The notes below the pieces were generated by a model. That model worked only from the letters and a program-made list of their open reading frames with translations, was not told the DNA's origin and ran no database searches. From assembly GCA_002733665.1 (NCBI GenBank), contig NVWM01000031.1:1-53940 (forward strand): 53,940 bases of DNA, in the 5' to 3' direction. Position 1 is the first letter of the stretch. Each line of letters opens with the position of its first letter. The stretch comes from Lutibacter sp. (lineage in GTDB: Bacteria > Bacteroidota > Bacteroidia > Flavobacteriales > Flavobacteriaceae). Positions 15,949 through 23,360 of this stretch are shown piece after piece. The translations under genes were made by a program, and so were the position numbers.

Positions 15949-16482
15949 ATGAGCAAATTAGTATCGCCCTTAAATTTTAAAGCATGGATTGATGAAAATC
16001 GTCATTTATTAAAACCGCCTGTCGGAAATAAATGTGTGTGGAAGGATGGTGATTTTATTGTAATGGTTGTTGGTGGACCAAATAACAGAAAAGATTATCA
16101 TTATAATGAAACTCCAGAGTTTTTCTATCAAGTAGAAGGTGATATGATTTTGAAAATTATTGATAAAGGAACTCCTAAAGATGTACATATAAAAGAAGGT
16201 GATATTTATTTATTGCCGCCAAAAGTGCCGCATTCTCCGCAAAGAGGAGCAAATACTGTTGGATTGGTGATTGAATATAAAAGACCTAAAGGAATGCGTG
16301 ATGCATTGTTATGGTTCTGTGAAAATTGTGTGACAAAGTTATACGAAGAAGATTTTACGGTTAAGAATATCGAAACGGATATGCCGAAAATATTTGATAA
16401 ATACTATAGTGATCAAGAAAAACGTAGTTGCCCAAATTGTAGTGCTGTTATGCAGCCTCCAACAAAAGTTAAAATAGATTAA
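15949..16482 (+). CDS. 3-hydroxyanthranilate 3,4-dioxygenase
   Basis: A 177-residue cupin dioxygenase that opens 3-hydroxyanthranilate to 2-amino-3-carboxymuconate semialdehyde using Fe(II) and O2. The metal ligands H51, E57 and H95 fall at the positions known for the bacterial enzyme (YHYNETPEFFYQ and VPHSPQR). The C-terminal rubredoxin-like site is also present (FCENC near 124-127, SCPNC near 161-164), as in bacterial rather than animal forms. The start ATG at 15949 is unambiguous. It follows the SDR gene and precedes the decarboxylase that uses its product. Confidence 0.96.
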   Translation: MSKLVSPLNFKAWIDENRHLLKPPVGNKCVWKDGDFIVMVVGGPNNRKDYHYNETPEFFYQVEGDMILKIIDKGTPKDVHIKEGDIYLLPPKVPHSPQRGANTVGLVIEYKRPKGMRDALLWFCENCVTKLYEEDFTVKNIETDMPKIFDKYYSDQEKRSCPNCSAVMQPPTKVKID

Positions 16483-16483
16483 T

Positions 16484-16596
16484 TAATTCCTGTGTATGTA
16501 GGAATTTTATAAATATCAATTCGTCATTAAGAGGAAAAATGACGAAGTAATCTCTAAATTAAAAGATTGCCACGGCTTATGCCTCGCAATGACAAA
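16484..16596. repeat. Palindromic repeats before the ACMSD gene
   Basis: A degenerate TTCCTGTGTATGTAGGAA hairpin, CGTCATTAAGAGG...AATGACG, and GATTGCCACGGC...GCCTCGCAATGAC follow one another. The last is a different GATTGC.../...GCAATGAC type. In-frame TTG and ATG codons inside this unit (from 16567) would lengthen ACMSD artificially. Confidence 0.7.
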
Positions 16597-16599
16597 AAG

Positions 16600-17685
16600 A
16601 TGGAAAAAAGAAAACTTCGCATAAACGGACACTCGCATTTATTGCCATACCCAGAACAAATTCCTAATTTTATGAAGGAAAAAGAAATTTTTTGGGTAGA
16701 TGATGAACGTAAACATATGCTTCAAAAAGGTTGGAAAAGACCTGTTACTGATTCCAGTTTTTTCTTAGACGAAAAGATTGAATGGATGGAGAAAAATCGT
16801 TTAGATCATGCAGTCGTTTTAAATCTTTCTCAGTTATATGGAAATGGATTGCGCTTAGAAGAGATGAAAAAAGCACTTCGTTTTCAAAATGATTTTAATG
16901 CCAAAGTTCAGCACGATCATCCAGATAAATTTACTTGTGGGTTTGTGGTTCATCCAGGATTTATTCAAGGTGCACTATGGGAAATGGAAAGATGTGTAGA
17001 AGAATTAGGAATGCATGTTTTGTGTTTGCCAACTCATTTTATGGATTCGATAGGTCAATGGAGAAGCGTGTTTGATAAGGAGAACGATGCGATTTTTGAA
17101 TTGGCTGATAAATATAAATTAGCCATAGAAATCCATCCGTATGATGGAGATAAAATGATAAAATTAGAAAATACTAATTGGCGTTTTCATTTAATTTGGA
17201 TGTTGGCTCAATGTGGTGATGCCTATCATTTTTATACTTTGAATGGAATGCAAGAGCGTTTTCCGAATATCAGAACTTGTTTTGCTCATGGAGGTCAATT
17301 GGCACAAATGAATTTAGGTAGAAGAATACAAGGATTTGATGGTCGTCCAGATTTATTTGAAGGGAAAACACATCCAAGAAAGGCTGTAGGGCACCCAAAC
17401 ATCTACTTTGACACATTGGTTCACGATACAGATTCTTTAAAATTAATGATTGATCGCCAAGGTTCAAGTCAAGTTATTTTAGGCTTAGATGACCCCTATC
17501 CTTTAGGTGAAATGGAAAGTGATGCTCAATCTTCTTATCCTGGAAAATTACTGGATCTAGCAATTGAAAGAGATATAATCAACGAAAAGCAATACCACGA
17601 AATTTGGGAAGACAATACGCTTCGCTGGTTGTTTGGTGATGATGAAAAAGCGAAAAAAGACTTGGTAAATAAAATTCTTAGTTAA
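16600..17685 (+). CDS. 2-amino-3-carboxymuconate-6-semialdehyde decarboxylase (amidohydrolase fold)
   Basis: A 361-residue metal-dependent amidohydrolase-fold decarboxylase (ACMSD). NGHSHLLP supplies the HxH pair (H11, H13); IHPYDG and FAHGGQLAQMN give further His residues, and LGLDDPYPLGEM the conserved Asp. The enzyme removes the carboxyl group from the dioxygenase product, steering carbon away from quinolinate/NAD and toward 2-aminomuconate. The start MEKRKLRINGHSH at 16600 is preferred to upstream in-frame codons that lie in the repeat. It is the last gene of the block; a strong terminator follows. Confidence 0.94.
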   Translation: MEKRKLRINGHSHLLPYPEQIPNFMKEKEIFWVDDERKHMLQKGWKRPVTDSSFFLDEKIEWMEKNRLDHAVVLNLSQLYGNGLRLEEMKKALRFQNDFNAKVQHDHPDKFTCGFVVHPGFIQGALWEMERCVEELGMHVLCLPTHFMDSIGQWRSVFDKENDAIFELADKYKLAIEIHPYDGDKMIKLENTNWRFHLIWMLAQCGDAYHFYTLNGMQERFPNIRTCFAHGGQLAQMNLGRRIQGFDGRPDLFEGKTHPRKAVGHPNIYFDTLVHDTDSLKLMIDRQGSSQVILGLDDPYPLGEMESDAQSSYPGKLLDLAIERDIINEKQYHEIWEDNTLRWLFGDDEKAKKDLVNKILS

Positions 17686-17713
17686 GAATGAGTAACGAAA
17701 AAATATTCTTAAA

Positions 17714-17748
17714 TAAAAAAAGCCTTCAAAATTTTGAAGGCTTTTTTT
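17714..17748. terminator. Bidirectional terminator at the end of the kynurenine block
   Basis: A perfect stem AGCCTTCAAAA/TTTTGAAGGCT (17721-17742) is flanked by seven A and seven T. It is symmetrical and lies between the convergent ACMSD gene and the gene ending at 17773, so it can serve both. Confidence 0.9.
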
Positions 17749-17772
17749 ATTATTATATTATTCAAAGTGTGA

Positions 17773-18723
17773 TTAATTAACCGTGTTTAAATCTTTTGGA
17801 GCAGTAAACGATCCATATCTTACATCCAACTTCACTTTAGCGTTTTTAGGAATTTTTATTAGCAATGTTTTTTTAATTTTAGACTTTCCATGATCATCTT
17901 TATGCTTGAATTCTAATAGTGAATCATATTGCTTCTCCATTTTCTTTCCCATTTTCTCCATTTTTTCTTCAAATGCTTTCATTTTTGGCTCATTTTCTTT
18001 TTCCCAAGCTTTCATTTTCTCTTCAAATGCTTTCATTTTAGGCTCATTTTCTTTTTCCCATTTCTCCATTTTTTCTTCTACCTTCCTCATTTTAGGAGCA
18101 TGTTCTTTTTCCCATTTCTCCATTTTTTTCTCATATGCTTTCATTTGTGGCTCAATTTTTTCTTCCATCTCCTTTTGCCACTTTTCTTGTTGTTTTTCAA
18201 ACTTCTTCATGTATCCTTCTTTGTCCTTCTCGTAGGCTTCATGATCAAATTCTATTTTAGACAAATGTGAAATCACTATTTCCGGCATTTCTGGTAATTC
18301 AGGCATTTCTGGCATTTCAAAATGAAAGTCTTGCCTAAATATATCTCCCATATTTGAAATTGAATCAAAACTAAATTGAAAATCAATATTATCAAATTCA
18401 TTTGTAAATAAGGAGTTGTGGTTGTTTGATTTTGCAGTAATTTCTACCTTGTCTTTATTGCCCAATGCTTCAAAATCTACACTTTCAAAAAGTTCATTGG
18501 CATCTTCTTTATTCATTCCTTCAACTTCCCAAACGCCTTCAATAGATACAGTATTTTTATTCCAAGTTTCTATAGTTACATCTGTATGTCTAGTCGTGAT
18601 ATCAACGACAACATCACTATTTACTTTGAATGATTCTGAAACTTTTTTATCTTGTTTTTGAGCAAATATAATTGTAGTGAACAGTAATGTAAATGCTAAA
18701 AAATTATGCTTGTATGTTTTCAT
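17773..18723 (-). CDS. Exported coiled-coil protein with 18-residue tandem repeats
   Basis: A 316-residue protein with a signal peptide (MKTYKHNFLAFTLLFTTIIF). The N-terminal region (VVVDITTRHTDVTIETWNKN) resembles DUF4097-like adhesin beginnings. A Pro/Glu stretch (EMPEMPELPEMPE) follows, then a highly charged helical section with at least three copies of an 18-residue unit of the type EEKMEKWEKENEPKMKAF. The C-terminus (LLIKIPKNAKVKLDVRYG) looks like the start of a beta-rich DUF4097 domain but stops soon after, so this copy may be shortened. It follows a sigma/anti-sigma pair on the same strand, a setting typical of Flavobacteriia. The ATG directly follows the leader repeat. Function unknown; an envelope-stress output is a guess. 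Confidence 0.75.
   Translation of the reverse strand: MKTYKHNFLAFTLLFTTIIFAQKQDKKVSESFKVNSDVVVDITTRHTDVTIETWNKNTVSIEGVWEVEGMNKEDANELFESVDFEALGNKDKVEITAKSNNHNSLFTNEFDNIDFQFSFDSISNMGDIFRQDFHFEMPEMPELPEMPEIVISHLSKIEFDHEAYEKDKEGYMKKFEKQQEKWQKEMEEKIEPQMKAYEKKMEKWEKEHAPKMRKVEEKMEKWEKENEPKMKAFEEKMKAWEKENEPKMKAFEEKMEKMGKKMEKQYDSLLEFKHKDDHGKSKIKKTLLIKIPKNAKVKLDVRYGSFTAPKDLNTVN
17950..18140 (-). repeat. 54-bp in-frame tandem repeat inside the coiled-coil gene
   Basis: About three and a half copies of a 54-bp unit encode the 18-residue repeat (key residues K-M, W-E-K-E, P-K-M). The unit is a multiple of three, so copy changes would lengthen or shorten the coiled coil without breaking the frame. Boundaries are approximate. 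Confidence 0.7.
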
Positions 18724-18814
18724 TTTGTTTGTTTTTATTGTTTTTTAATTGTCAAAATGTGTTCGTTGCTAATCATTTTTTAATCTTATAATGATATTAA
18801 TTTACTCGTTTCAT
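18724..18814 (-). repeat. Leader repeat, copy B (91 bp, abuts the coiled-coil gene start)
   Basis: On the minus strand it starts ATGAAACGAGTAAATTAATA, contains AATGATTAGCAACGAACAC and TTGACAATTAAAAAACAATA, and ends exactly at the ATG at 18723. It has the small frames MKRVN-stop and MISNEHILTIKKQ-stop. It is directly preceded by a second copy (18815-18905) at the same 91-bp period. Confidence 0.75.
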
Positions 18815-18905
18815 TTTGTTTGTTTTTAATGTTTTTTAATTGTCAAAAGGTGTTCGTTGCTAATCATTTTTTAAGTTGGTAATGATTATGACAAACTTGA
18901 TTCAT
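18815..18905 (-). repeat. Leader repeat, copy C (tandem with copy B)
   Basis: This is the upstream unit of a 91-bp tandem pair. Its downstream two thirds (AAAAAATGATTAGCAACGAA through TTGACAATTAAAAAACATTA) are nearly identical to copy B. Its beginning is diverged and overlaps the last codons of the anti-sigma candidate (stop at 18886-18888). The tandem order suggests a local duplication of a leader-plus-start-codon unit. Confidence 0.65.
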
Positions 18906-19458
18906 TTTGTTTTAAATTTAAGTTTTCAATTTTATTTAATTTCTTTTTTAATTGTTTTAACAGTAACAATCTCATTTGAAGATTCTCTATTAATTTATCA
19001 ATAGTTTCTTCGTTGACGTCCTCGTCAATTTTCAATTCGGAATTTAATTTATCGTACTCTTTTTGTAACTCTCCCAATTGCGAGAAATACACTTCCAATA
19101 AATCTTTATTCACATCAGTAATTTTAATTTTTGAAATCTGATAATTAATATTGGTCAAATAATAATCTTCAACTTTCTTTAAATCTGGAGAAATATCAGC
19201 AATAGAATTTATTTTCTTCTCATCAGTTTGAACAATGTCTGGTGATATTTTATCACTATTTATATACTGATAACTTAATAATCCAACACTAACCAACACC
19301 AAAATGGAAGCTGCAATTCTTAAAAAAGAAAATAGATTTTTCTTCTTTGGAAGTTCTTTATCCAATCTGTTTTCAAATCTACTTTTATGACCTTCAGATA
19401 ACTTATTGGATGCTGTTTTTAAGTCATTTTTTAGCATTTCTTTAATATCCTGTCCCAT
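18886..19458 (-). CDS. Anti-sigma-factor-like single-pass membrane protein
   Basis: A 190-residue protein: about 45 cytoplasmic residues (HKSRFENRLDKELPKKKN is typical of flavobacterial anti-sigma N-termini), one transmembrane helix (IAASILVLVSVGLLSYQYI, about 48-66), then a helical C-terminal part probably in the periplasm. It overlaps the ECF sigma gene by 17 bp and follows it on the same strand, the usual sigma then anti-sigma order. No HxxxCxxC zinc motif is present. The assignment rests on topology and context rather than on a recognised domain. Confidence 0.7.
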   Translation of the reverse strand: MGQDIKEMLKNDLKTASNKLSEGHKSRFENRLDKELPKKKNLFSFLRIAASILVLVSVGLLSYQYINSDKISPDIVQTDEKKINSIADISPDLKKVEDYYLTNINYQISKIKITDVNKDLLEVYFSQLGELQKEYDKLNSELKIDEDVNEETIDKLIENLQMRLLLLKQLKKKLNKIENLNLKQNESSLS

Positions 19459-20002
19459 TGCCTACTAGTTTTAATGATTCTTTTAATTTTTGTTTTCCTC
19501 TTGATAAATGCGTACGAGAATTTACTTCAGTAATGTTTAATATTTGTGATATTTCTTGATGATCATATCCTTCAATCAAAAATAACGAGAGTACCAATTC
19601 GTATTTTTGAGGTAATTGAGAAATTGCCAATTTTACTTCTTCGATAGAAATTCCATTATCAATCTCCCAATTATCATCATCTACTATTACTTTCAAATAA
19701 TTTTCATTTACTTCAGAAAACTTTAACTTCACTGATTTTAATGTGTCGATACTTTTATTAATCACTATCCTTTTTAACCATGCTCCAAAAGTAACCTCAC
19801 CTTTAAAAGTATCGATCTTTTTAAACGCTTTGATAAATGCTTCTTGCATCACATCTTCAGCATCATGAGAATTCTTCATAAACCGAAACGCAATATTATA
19901 CATTGCATCACAATATTGATTGTACAATTTCAATTGTGCTCTTCGATTATTCTTTTTACACTGTTGTATAATTTCAGTGTTATAGATTTTGACTTCTGTC
20001 AT
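19442..20002 (-). CDS. ECF RNA polymerase sigma factor (sigma-70 family)
   Basis: A 186-residue two-domain sigma factor. Region 2 reads LYNQYCDAMYNIAFRFMKNS followed by HDAEDVMQEAFIKAFKKIDT. Region 4 has the helix-turn-helix EISQILNITEVNSRTHLSRG followed by KQKLKESL. The start is set at ATG 20002 (MTEVKIYNTEIIQQCKKNN), which aligns with family N-termini; the frame also runs back to 20092 through a hydrophobic, unlikely extension. It is followed by the anti-sigma candidate (17-bp overlap) and the coiled-coil protein, likely one regulatory unit. A stretch AGCGAACACTAACC just before the ATG recalls part of the leader repeat but is too short to count. Confidence 0.92.
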   Translation of the reverse strand: MTEVKIYNTEIIQQCKKNNRRAQLKLYNQYCDAMYNIAFRFMKNSHDAEDVMQEAFIKAFKKIDTFKGEVTFGAWLKRIVINKSIDTLKSVKLKFSEVNENYLKVIVDDDNWEIDNGISIEEVKLAISQLPQKYELVLSLFLIEGYDHQEISQILNITEVNSRTHLSRGKQKLKESLKLVGNGTGY

Positions 20003-20095
20003 AGTATGGTTAGTGTTCGCTTTTAAAGACGATACTTTTTTTGTGATGTTGCAAATTAGCGAGATTATTTTGTAAAAAAATATTTTGAACATAAA

Positions 20096-20120
20096 AAAAC
20101 CTCCAATGATTGGAGGTTTT
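20096..20120 (-). terminator. Terminator downstream of the E2 gene
   Basis: A stem ACCTCCAA/TTGGAGGT with short loop and flanking A/T runs lies about 35 bp past the stop codon of the minus-strand E2 gene and upstream of the sigma gene, separating the two units. Confidence 0.85.
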
Positions 20121-20153
20121 AAATTTTATATTACTTAGTTTTCGCCTTGCGAT

Positions 20154-21470
20154 TTAGAAATCTTGATTTATATCCCAAGCCTCCAACGATTCTTTTAGTG
20201 TTTTGATAAACATTCCGCCAAGAGCACCATTTACAACTCTATGATCATAAGAATGAGATACAAACATTTTCTGACGAATACCTATAAAGTCTCCATCTGG
20301 AGTTTCAATAACTGCAGGAACTTTACGAATAGCACCTAAAGCCAAAATAGCAACTTGTGGTTGATTGATAATCGGTGTTCCCATCACAGAACCAAAACTT
20401 CCAACATTGGTAACAGTATATGTTCCTCCTTGAATATCGTCTGGTTTTAATTGATTTGCTCTTGCTCTTCCTGCAAGGTCATTTACAGCCTTGGTCATTC
20501 CAACTAAGTTCAGTTGGTCTGCATTTTTAATTACTGGAACGATAAGGTTTCCATCACCAAGTGCAGCAGCCATACCAAGATTTATATTTTTTCTTTTTAT
20601 AATGTTATCACCATCAACAGCGATATTTATCATTGGGAATTTTTTAATTGTTGATGCTACTGCTTGCATTAAAATAGGTGTAAAAGTTAACTTTTCACCT
20701 TCTCTTTGCAAGAATGCATCCTTCACTTTCGTTCTCCATTTTACGATATTGGTTACATCAATTTCGATAAAAGATTGAACATGTGCTGATGTCTGAACCG
20801 AATCAACCATGTGTTTTGCAACCAACTTACCCATTCTACTCATTTCAATGATTTCATCACCTCCATTTACAGAAACTGGTGTAGCAACAGATTTTGCTTT
20901 TTGTATTGGCTTCGAAACTTCTTGAACTTTCGATTCTGTTTTAGATGCTGCTATAGTTTTAGGAGCATTATCTTTATCTTCAATATAAGAAAGGATATCG
21001 TGTTTAGTAACTCTAGCGTCTTTTCCTGTTCCAGAAATCGCTTCAAGTTCACTCATAGAAACACCTTCAGCCTGTGCGATATTACGCACTAAAGGAGAGT
21101 AAAACTTCCCGCTTTCGCCTTTTTTATTGATTGCTTCGGGAGCCGCTACAATTACTTTTTTTATTGATTTTTCAATCTCAACAACAGTTTCTGGAGTCGA
21201 AACAGTCACTTCCTCAGTTGAACTTTCGCCATCTATCTCAATTATTGCAATTGTTTCACCAACTTTTACAACAGTATCTTCTTCAAATAATTTTTCAATC
21301 AAAACACCTTCAACTTCACTTGGTACCTCACTATCAACTTTGTCTGTTGCAATTTCTACAAGTGCATCATCCAATTCAATGGTATCACCAACTTCTTTTA
21401 ACCATGAAGTGATGGTTGCTTCTGCAACGCTCTCTCCCATTTTTGGTAGTTTGATTTCAAATTTAGCCAT
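20154..21470 (-). CDS. 2-oxo acid dehydrogenase E2 (dihydrolipoyl acyltransferase)
   Basis: A 438-residue E2 core. It has one lipoyl domain (residues 1-80; lipoyl-Lys K44 in EIATDKVDSEVPS), a flexible linker, the E3/E1-binding domain (SPLVRNIAQAEGVSMSELEA, GTGKDARVTKHDIL, about 123-160) and the catalytic domain ending with SHSYDHRVVNGALGG carrying the active-site His and Asp. The DKVD lipoyl motif and single lipoyl domain fit branched-chain or 2-oxoglutarate type E2; the exact substrate cannot be fixed here because E1 and E3 genes are not adjacent. It is a single-gene unit with its own promoter-like boxes (21494-21523) and terminator. Confidence 0.93.
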   Translation of the reverse strand: MAKFEIKLPKMGESVAEATITSWLKEVGDTIELDDALVEIATDKVDSEVPSEVEGVLIEKLFEEDTVVKVGETIAIIEIDGESSTEEVTVSTPETVVEIEKSIKKVIVAAPEAINKKGESGKFYSPLVRNIAQAEGVSMSELEAISGTGKDARVTKHDILSYIEDKDNAPKTIAASKTESKVQEVSKPIQKAKSVATPVSVNGGDEIIEMSRMGKLVAKHMVDSVQTSAHVQSFIEIDVTNIVKWRTKVKDAFLQREGEKLTFTPILMQAVASTIKKFPMINIAVDGDNIIKRKNINLGMAAALGDGNLIVPVIKNADQLNLVGMTKAVNDLAGRARANQLKPDDIQGGTYTVTNVGSFGSVMGTPIINQPQVAILALGAIRKVPAVIETPDGDFIGIRQKMFVSHSYDHRVVNGALGGMFIKTLKESLEAWDINQDF

Positions 21471-21493
21471 ATTGTTCTATTCTTTTAAGAATG

Positions 21494-21523
21494 CAAAGGT
21501 ACAAAAAAGTATTTTCTATCAAT
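21494..21523 (-). promoter_or_regulatory. Promoter of the E2 gene
   Basis: On the minus strand, TACCTTTG (21501-21494) matches the -7 consensus TANNTTTG and is preceded by ATTG with an 18-bp spacer. The start of transcription would lie around 21487, about 17 bp before the ATG at 21470. Confidence 0.6.
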
Positions 21524-21628
21524 TGTAGAAAGAAAAATAAAATTAATAAAAAATTACATTATTATTAATAATAATTGATATTGTAGGTTATTAATGAATA
21601 ATTCGTAAAATATTATGAGTAACGATAA

Positions 21629-22990
21629 TTATATTGTTGTAGAGAAAATTCTTGTGGTTGGTTTATTTTCTAACAATCTGATATCAAAAGCCATACATAC
21701 ATTCCGCACAAACATTCGCCCTTCTTCTCTCACTTTAAGTGAATTACCATCTATTACTAGTAAATCATCATCAATAATTTCTTGAAGTTGCGTTAGAATA
21801 GTATTTTTCATTTTGTTAGACAACCCATCATTCCAATCTGTTTCTAAATTGCACATTAAGTCTAAAATGTGCTTTCTAATTACCAAGTCTGTTTCAGTCA
21901 ATAAATGCCCTCTAAAAACTGGAAGTAATCCTTCATTTACTCTTTCTTGATAGTCTTCAACCTTTTTCTCATTTTGAGCAAAAGCATACCAAGAATCACT
22001 AATTGACGACATACCCAAACCTATCATTAATTGAGTTTTTCCAGCAGTATATCCCATAAAATTACGATGTAATTTCTTTTCTTCTAAAGCAATATTTAAG
22101 GAATCGGATGGTAATGCAAAATGGTCCATCCCAATTTCTACATATCCATTTTCAAAAAATAATTGTTTACCCAACTCATATAAATATCGTTTTTCTTCAT
22201 CTTTTGGAAGGTCATTGTCATCAAAGCCTCGCTGACCAACACCTTTAATCCATGGTACATGTGCGTAACTATAATAGGCTATTCTATCTGGCTTTAAAGC
22301 AATTGTTTTTTTGATTGTATCTCTAATGCTTTCTTCGGTTTGAAATGGCAATCCAAAAATTAAATCATGACTAATTGATGTATATCCTATTTCTCTTGAC
22401 CAGTCATTTATTTTTTTTACTTGCTCAAAGCTTTGTATTCTATGAATTGCTTTTTGAACTACTGAATCATAATCTTGAATTCCAAAACTATTTCTACGAG
22501 AGCCTAAGTCGTATAAAGTTTGTAATTGTTCTTTTGTTGTATGGTTTGGATGTCCTTCATAACTAAATTCAAATCCATCAAGCTTTTCAGCCGATTCAAA
22601 AATTCCATTAATAAGTTTAGATAAATTCTCAGAAGAAAAGAAAGTTGGTGTTCCTCCTCCTAAATGAATTTCTCTAATTTTAGGTTTGCGATCAAACAGT
22701 TTACAATACAACTTCCATTCTTTAAGTACCGTTTCTAAATAAGGTTCTTCAACAGAATGGCGCTTGGTAATTCTTTTATGACATGCACAAAAAGTACATA
22801 AACTCTCACAAAATGGTAAATGAATATATAGACTTATACCTTCAGTATCATTACTCTCGTTAAAAGATTTAACAACAGATTGTTCCCAATCATTAATTGG
22901 AATTCCTTTTTTGTTCCAAAAAGGTACCGTTGGGTAACTCGTATATCTTGGACCAGGAATATTATATTTTTGAATTAGTGCTGTGTTCAT
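21629..22990 (-). CDS. hemN: Oxygen-independent coproporphyrinogen III oxidase (radical SAM)
   Basis: A 453-residue radical SAM enzyme that decarboxylates coproporphyrinogen III to protoporphyrinogen IX without oxygen. YIHLPFCESLCTFCACHK carries the cluster cysteines C61, C65 and C68 plus C70, the HemN-type CxxxCxxC-x-C pattern that distinguishes it from HemW. Further HemN blocks are GGGTPTFFS, SRRNSFGIQDYD and IGMDHFALP. Length fits true HemN. It is the last gene of the long heme operon; no oxygen-dependent HemF is seen in the window. Confidence 0.94.
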   Translation of the reverse strand: MNTALIQKYNIPGPRYTSYPTVPFWNKKGIPINDWEQSVVKSFNESNDTEGISLYIHLPFCESLCTFCACHKRITKRHSVEEPYLETVLKEWKLYCKLFDRKPKIREIHLGGGTPTFFSSENLSKLINGIFESAEKLDGFEFSYEGHPNHTTKEQLQTLYDLGSRRNSFGIQDYDSVVQKAIHRIQSFEQVKKINDWSREIGYTSISHDLIFGLPFQTEESIRDTIKKTIALKPDRIAYYSYAHVPWIKGVGQRGFDDNDLPKDEEKRYLYELGKQLFFENGYVEIGMDHFALPSDSLNIALEEKKLHRNFMGYTAGKTQLMIGLGMSSISDSWYAFAQNEKKVEDYQERVNEGLLPVFRGHLLTETDLVIRKHILDLMCNLETDWNDGLSNKMKNTILTQLQEIIDDDLLVIDGNSLKVREEGRMFVRNVCMAFDIRLLENKPTTRIFSTTI

Positions 22991-23007
22991 TTTTTTAATA
23001 CGATAAG

Positions 23008-23352
23008 TTATAACATTTTTTTATTACAATAAGAAGCCTTTTCAAAATCTCTAATGTTTATTGAAATAATGGGAGTAGAGGGAAACATAGATTTTAATTT
23101 GGCAACAATCTGTTTTGAAAGGTTACTTTTCTGTTCAGTATTTCTACCTTCCATAATATTAGCAAATACATGAATAAAATCATCATCTGAACCTTGAACT
23201 AAGGAATGTTTAAAAGGATTCAATCGAACTTTGATATCATTTTTTTCAAACAATCCAGTTGCATAAGCAGTTTCTAGTACTTCTTCAAGAACTTCTCGTG
23301 GTTTCTGTAATTCAAGAATATTTTCTGAACAATCTAATATAAAATGTGGCAT
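23008..23352 (-). CDS. HpaF-like isomerase (5-carboxymethyl-2-hydroxymuconate isomerase family)
   Basis: A 114-residue protein with the CHMI family pattern: MPHFILDCSENI (Pro2 would be the catalytic N-terminal proline of this tautomerase-like fold), FEKNDIKVRLNPF, FIHVFANIMEGRNTEQKSNL and ASYCNKK at the end. The family isomerises a homoprotocatechuate intermediate, but none of that pathway is nearby. It lies between hemN and a GNAT gene in the heme operon, so the true substrate here is open. Spacing to both neighbours is 8-17 bp, implying co-transcription. Confidence 0.85.
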   Translation of the reverse strand: MPHFILDCSENILELQKPREVLEEVLETAYATGLFEKNDIKVRLNPFKHSLVQGSDDDFIHVFANIMEGRNTEQKSNLSKQIVAKLKSMFPSTPIISINIRDFEKASYCNKKML

Positions 23353-23360
23353 GACTAATA

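Noticed and set aside
17906..18270. Two plus-strand frames opposite the coiled-coil gene
   Set aside because: They are rich in Phe/Ser/His only because they are the reverse of a Lys/Glu/Met-rich repeat; no independent gene features.
20010..20030. Fifth leader repeat in front of the sigma factor (AGCGAACAC)
   Set aside because: Only about nine bases agree and the spacing to the ATG differs from the other copies.
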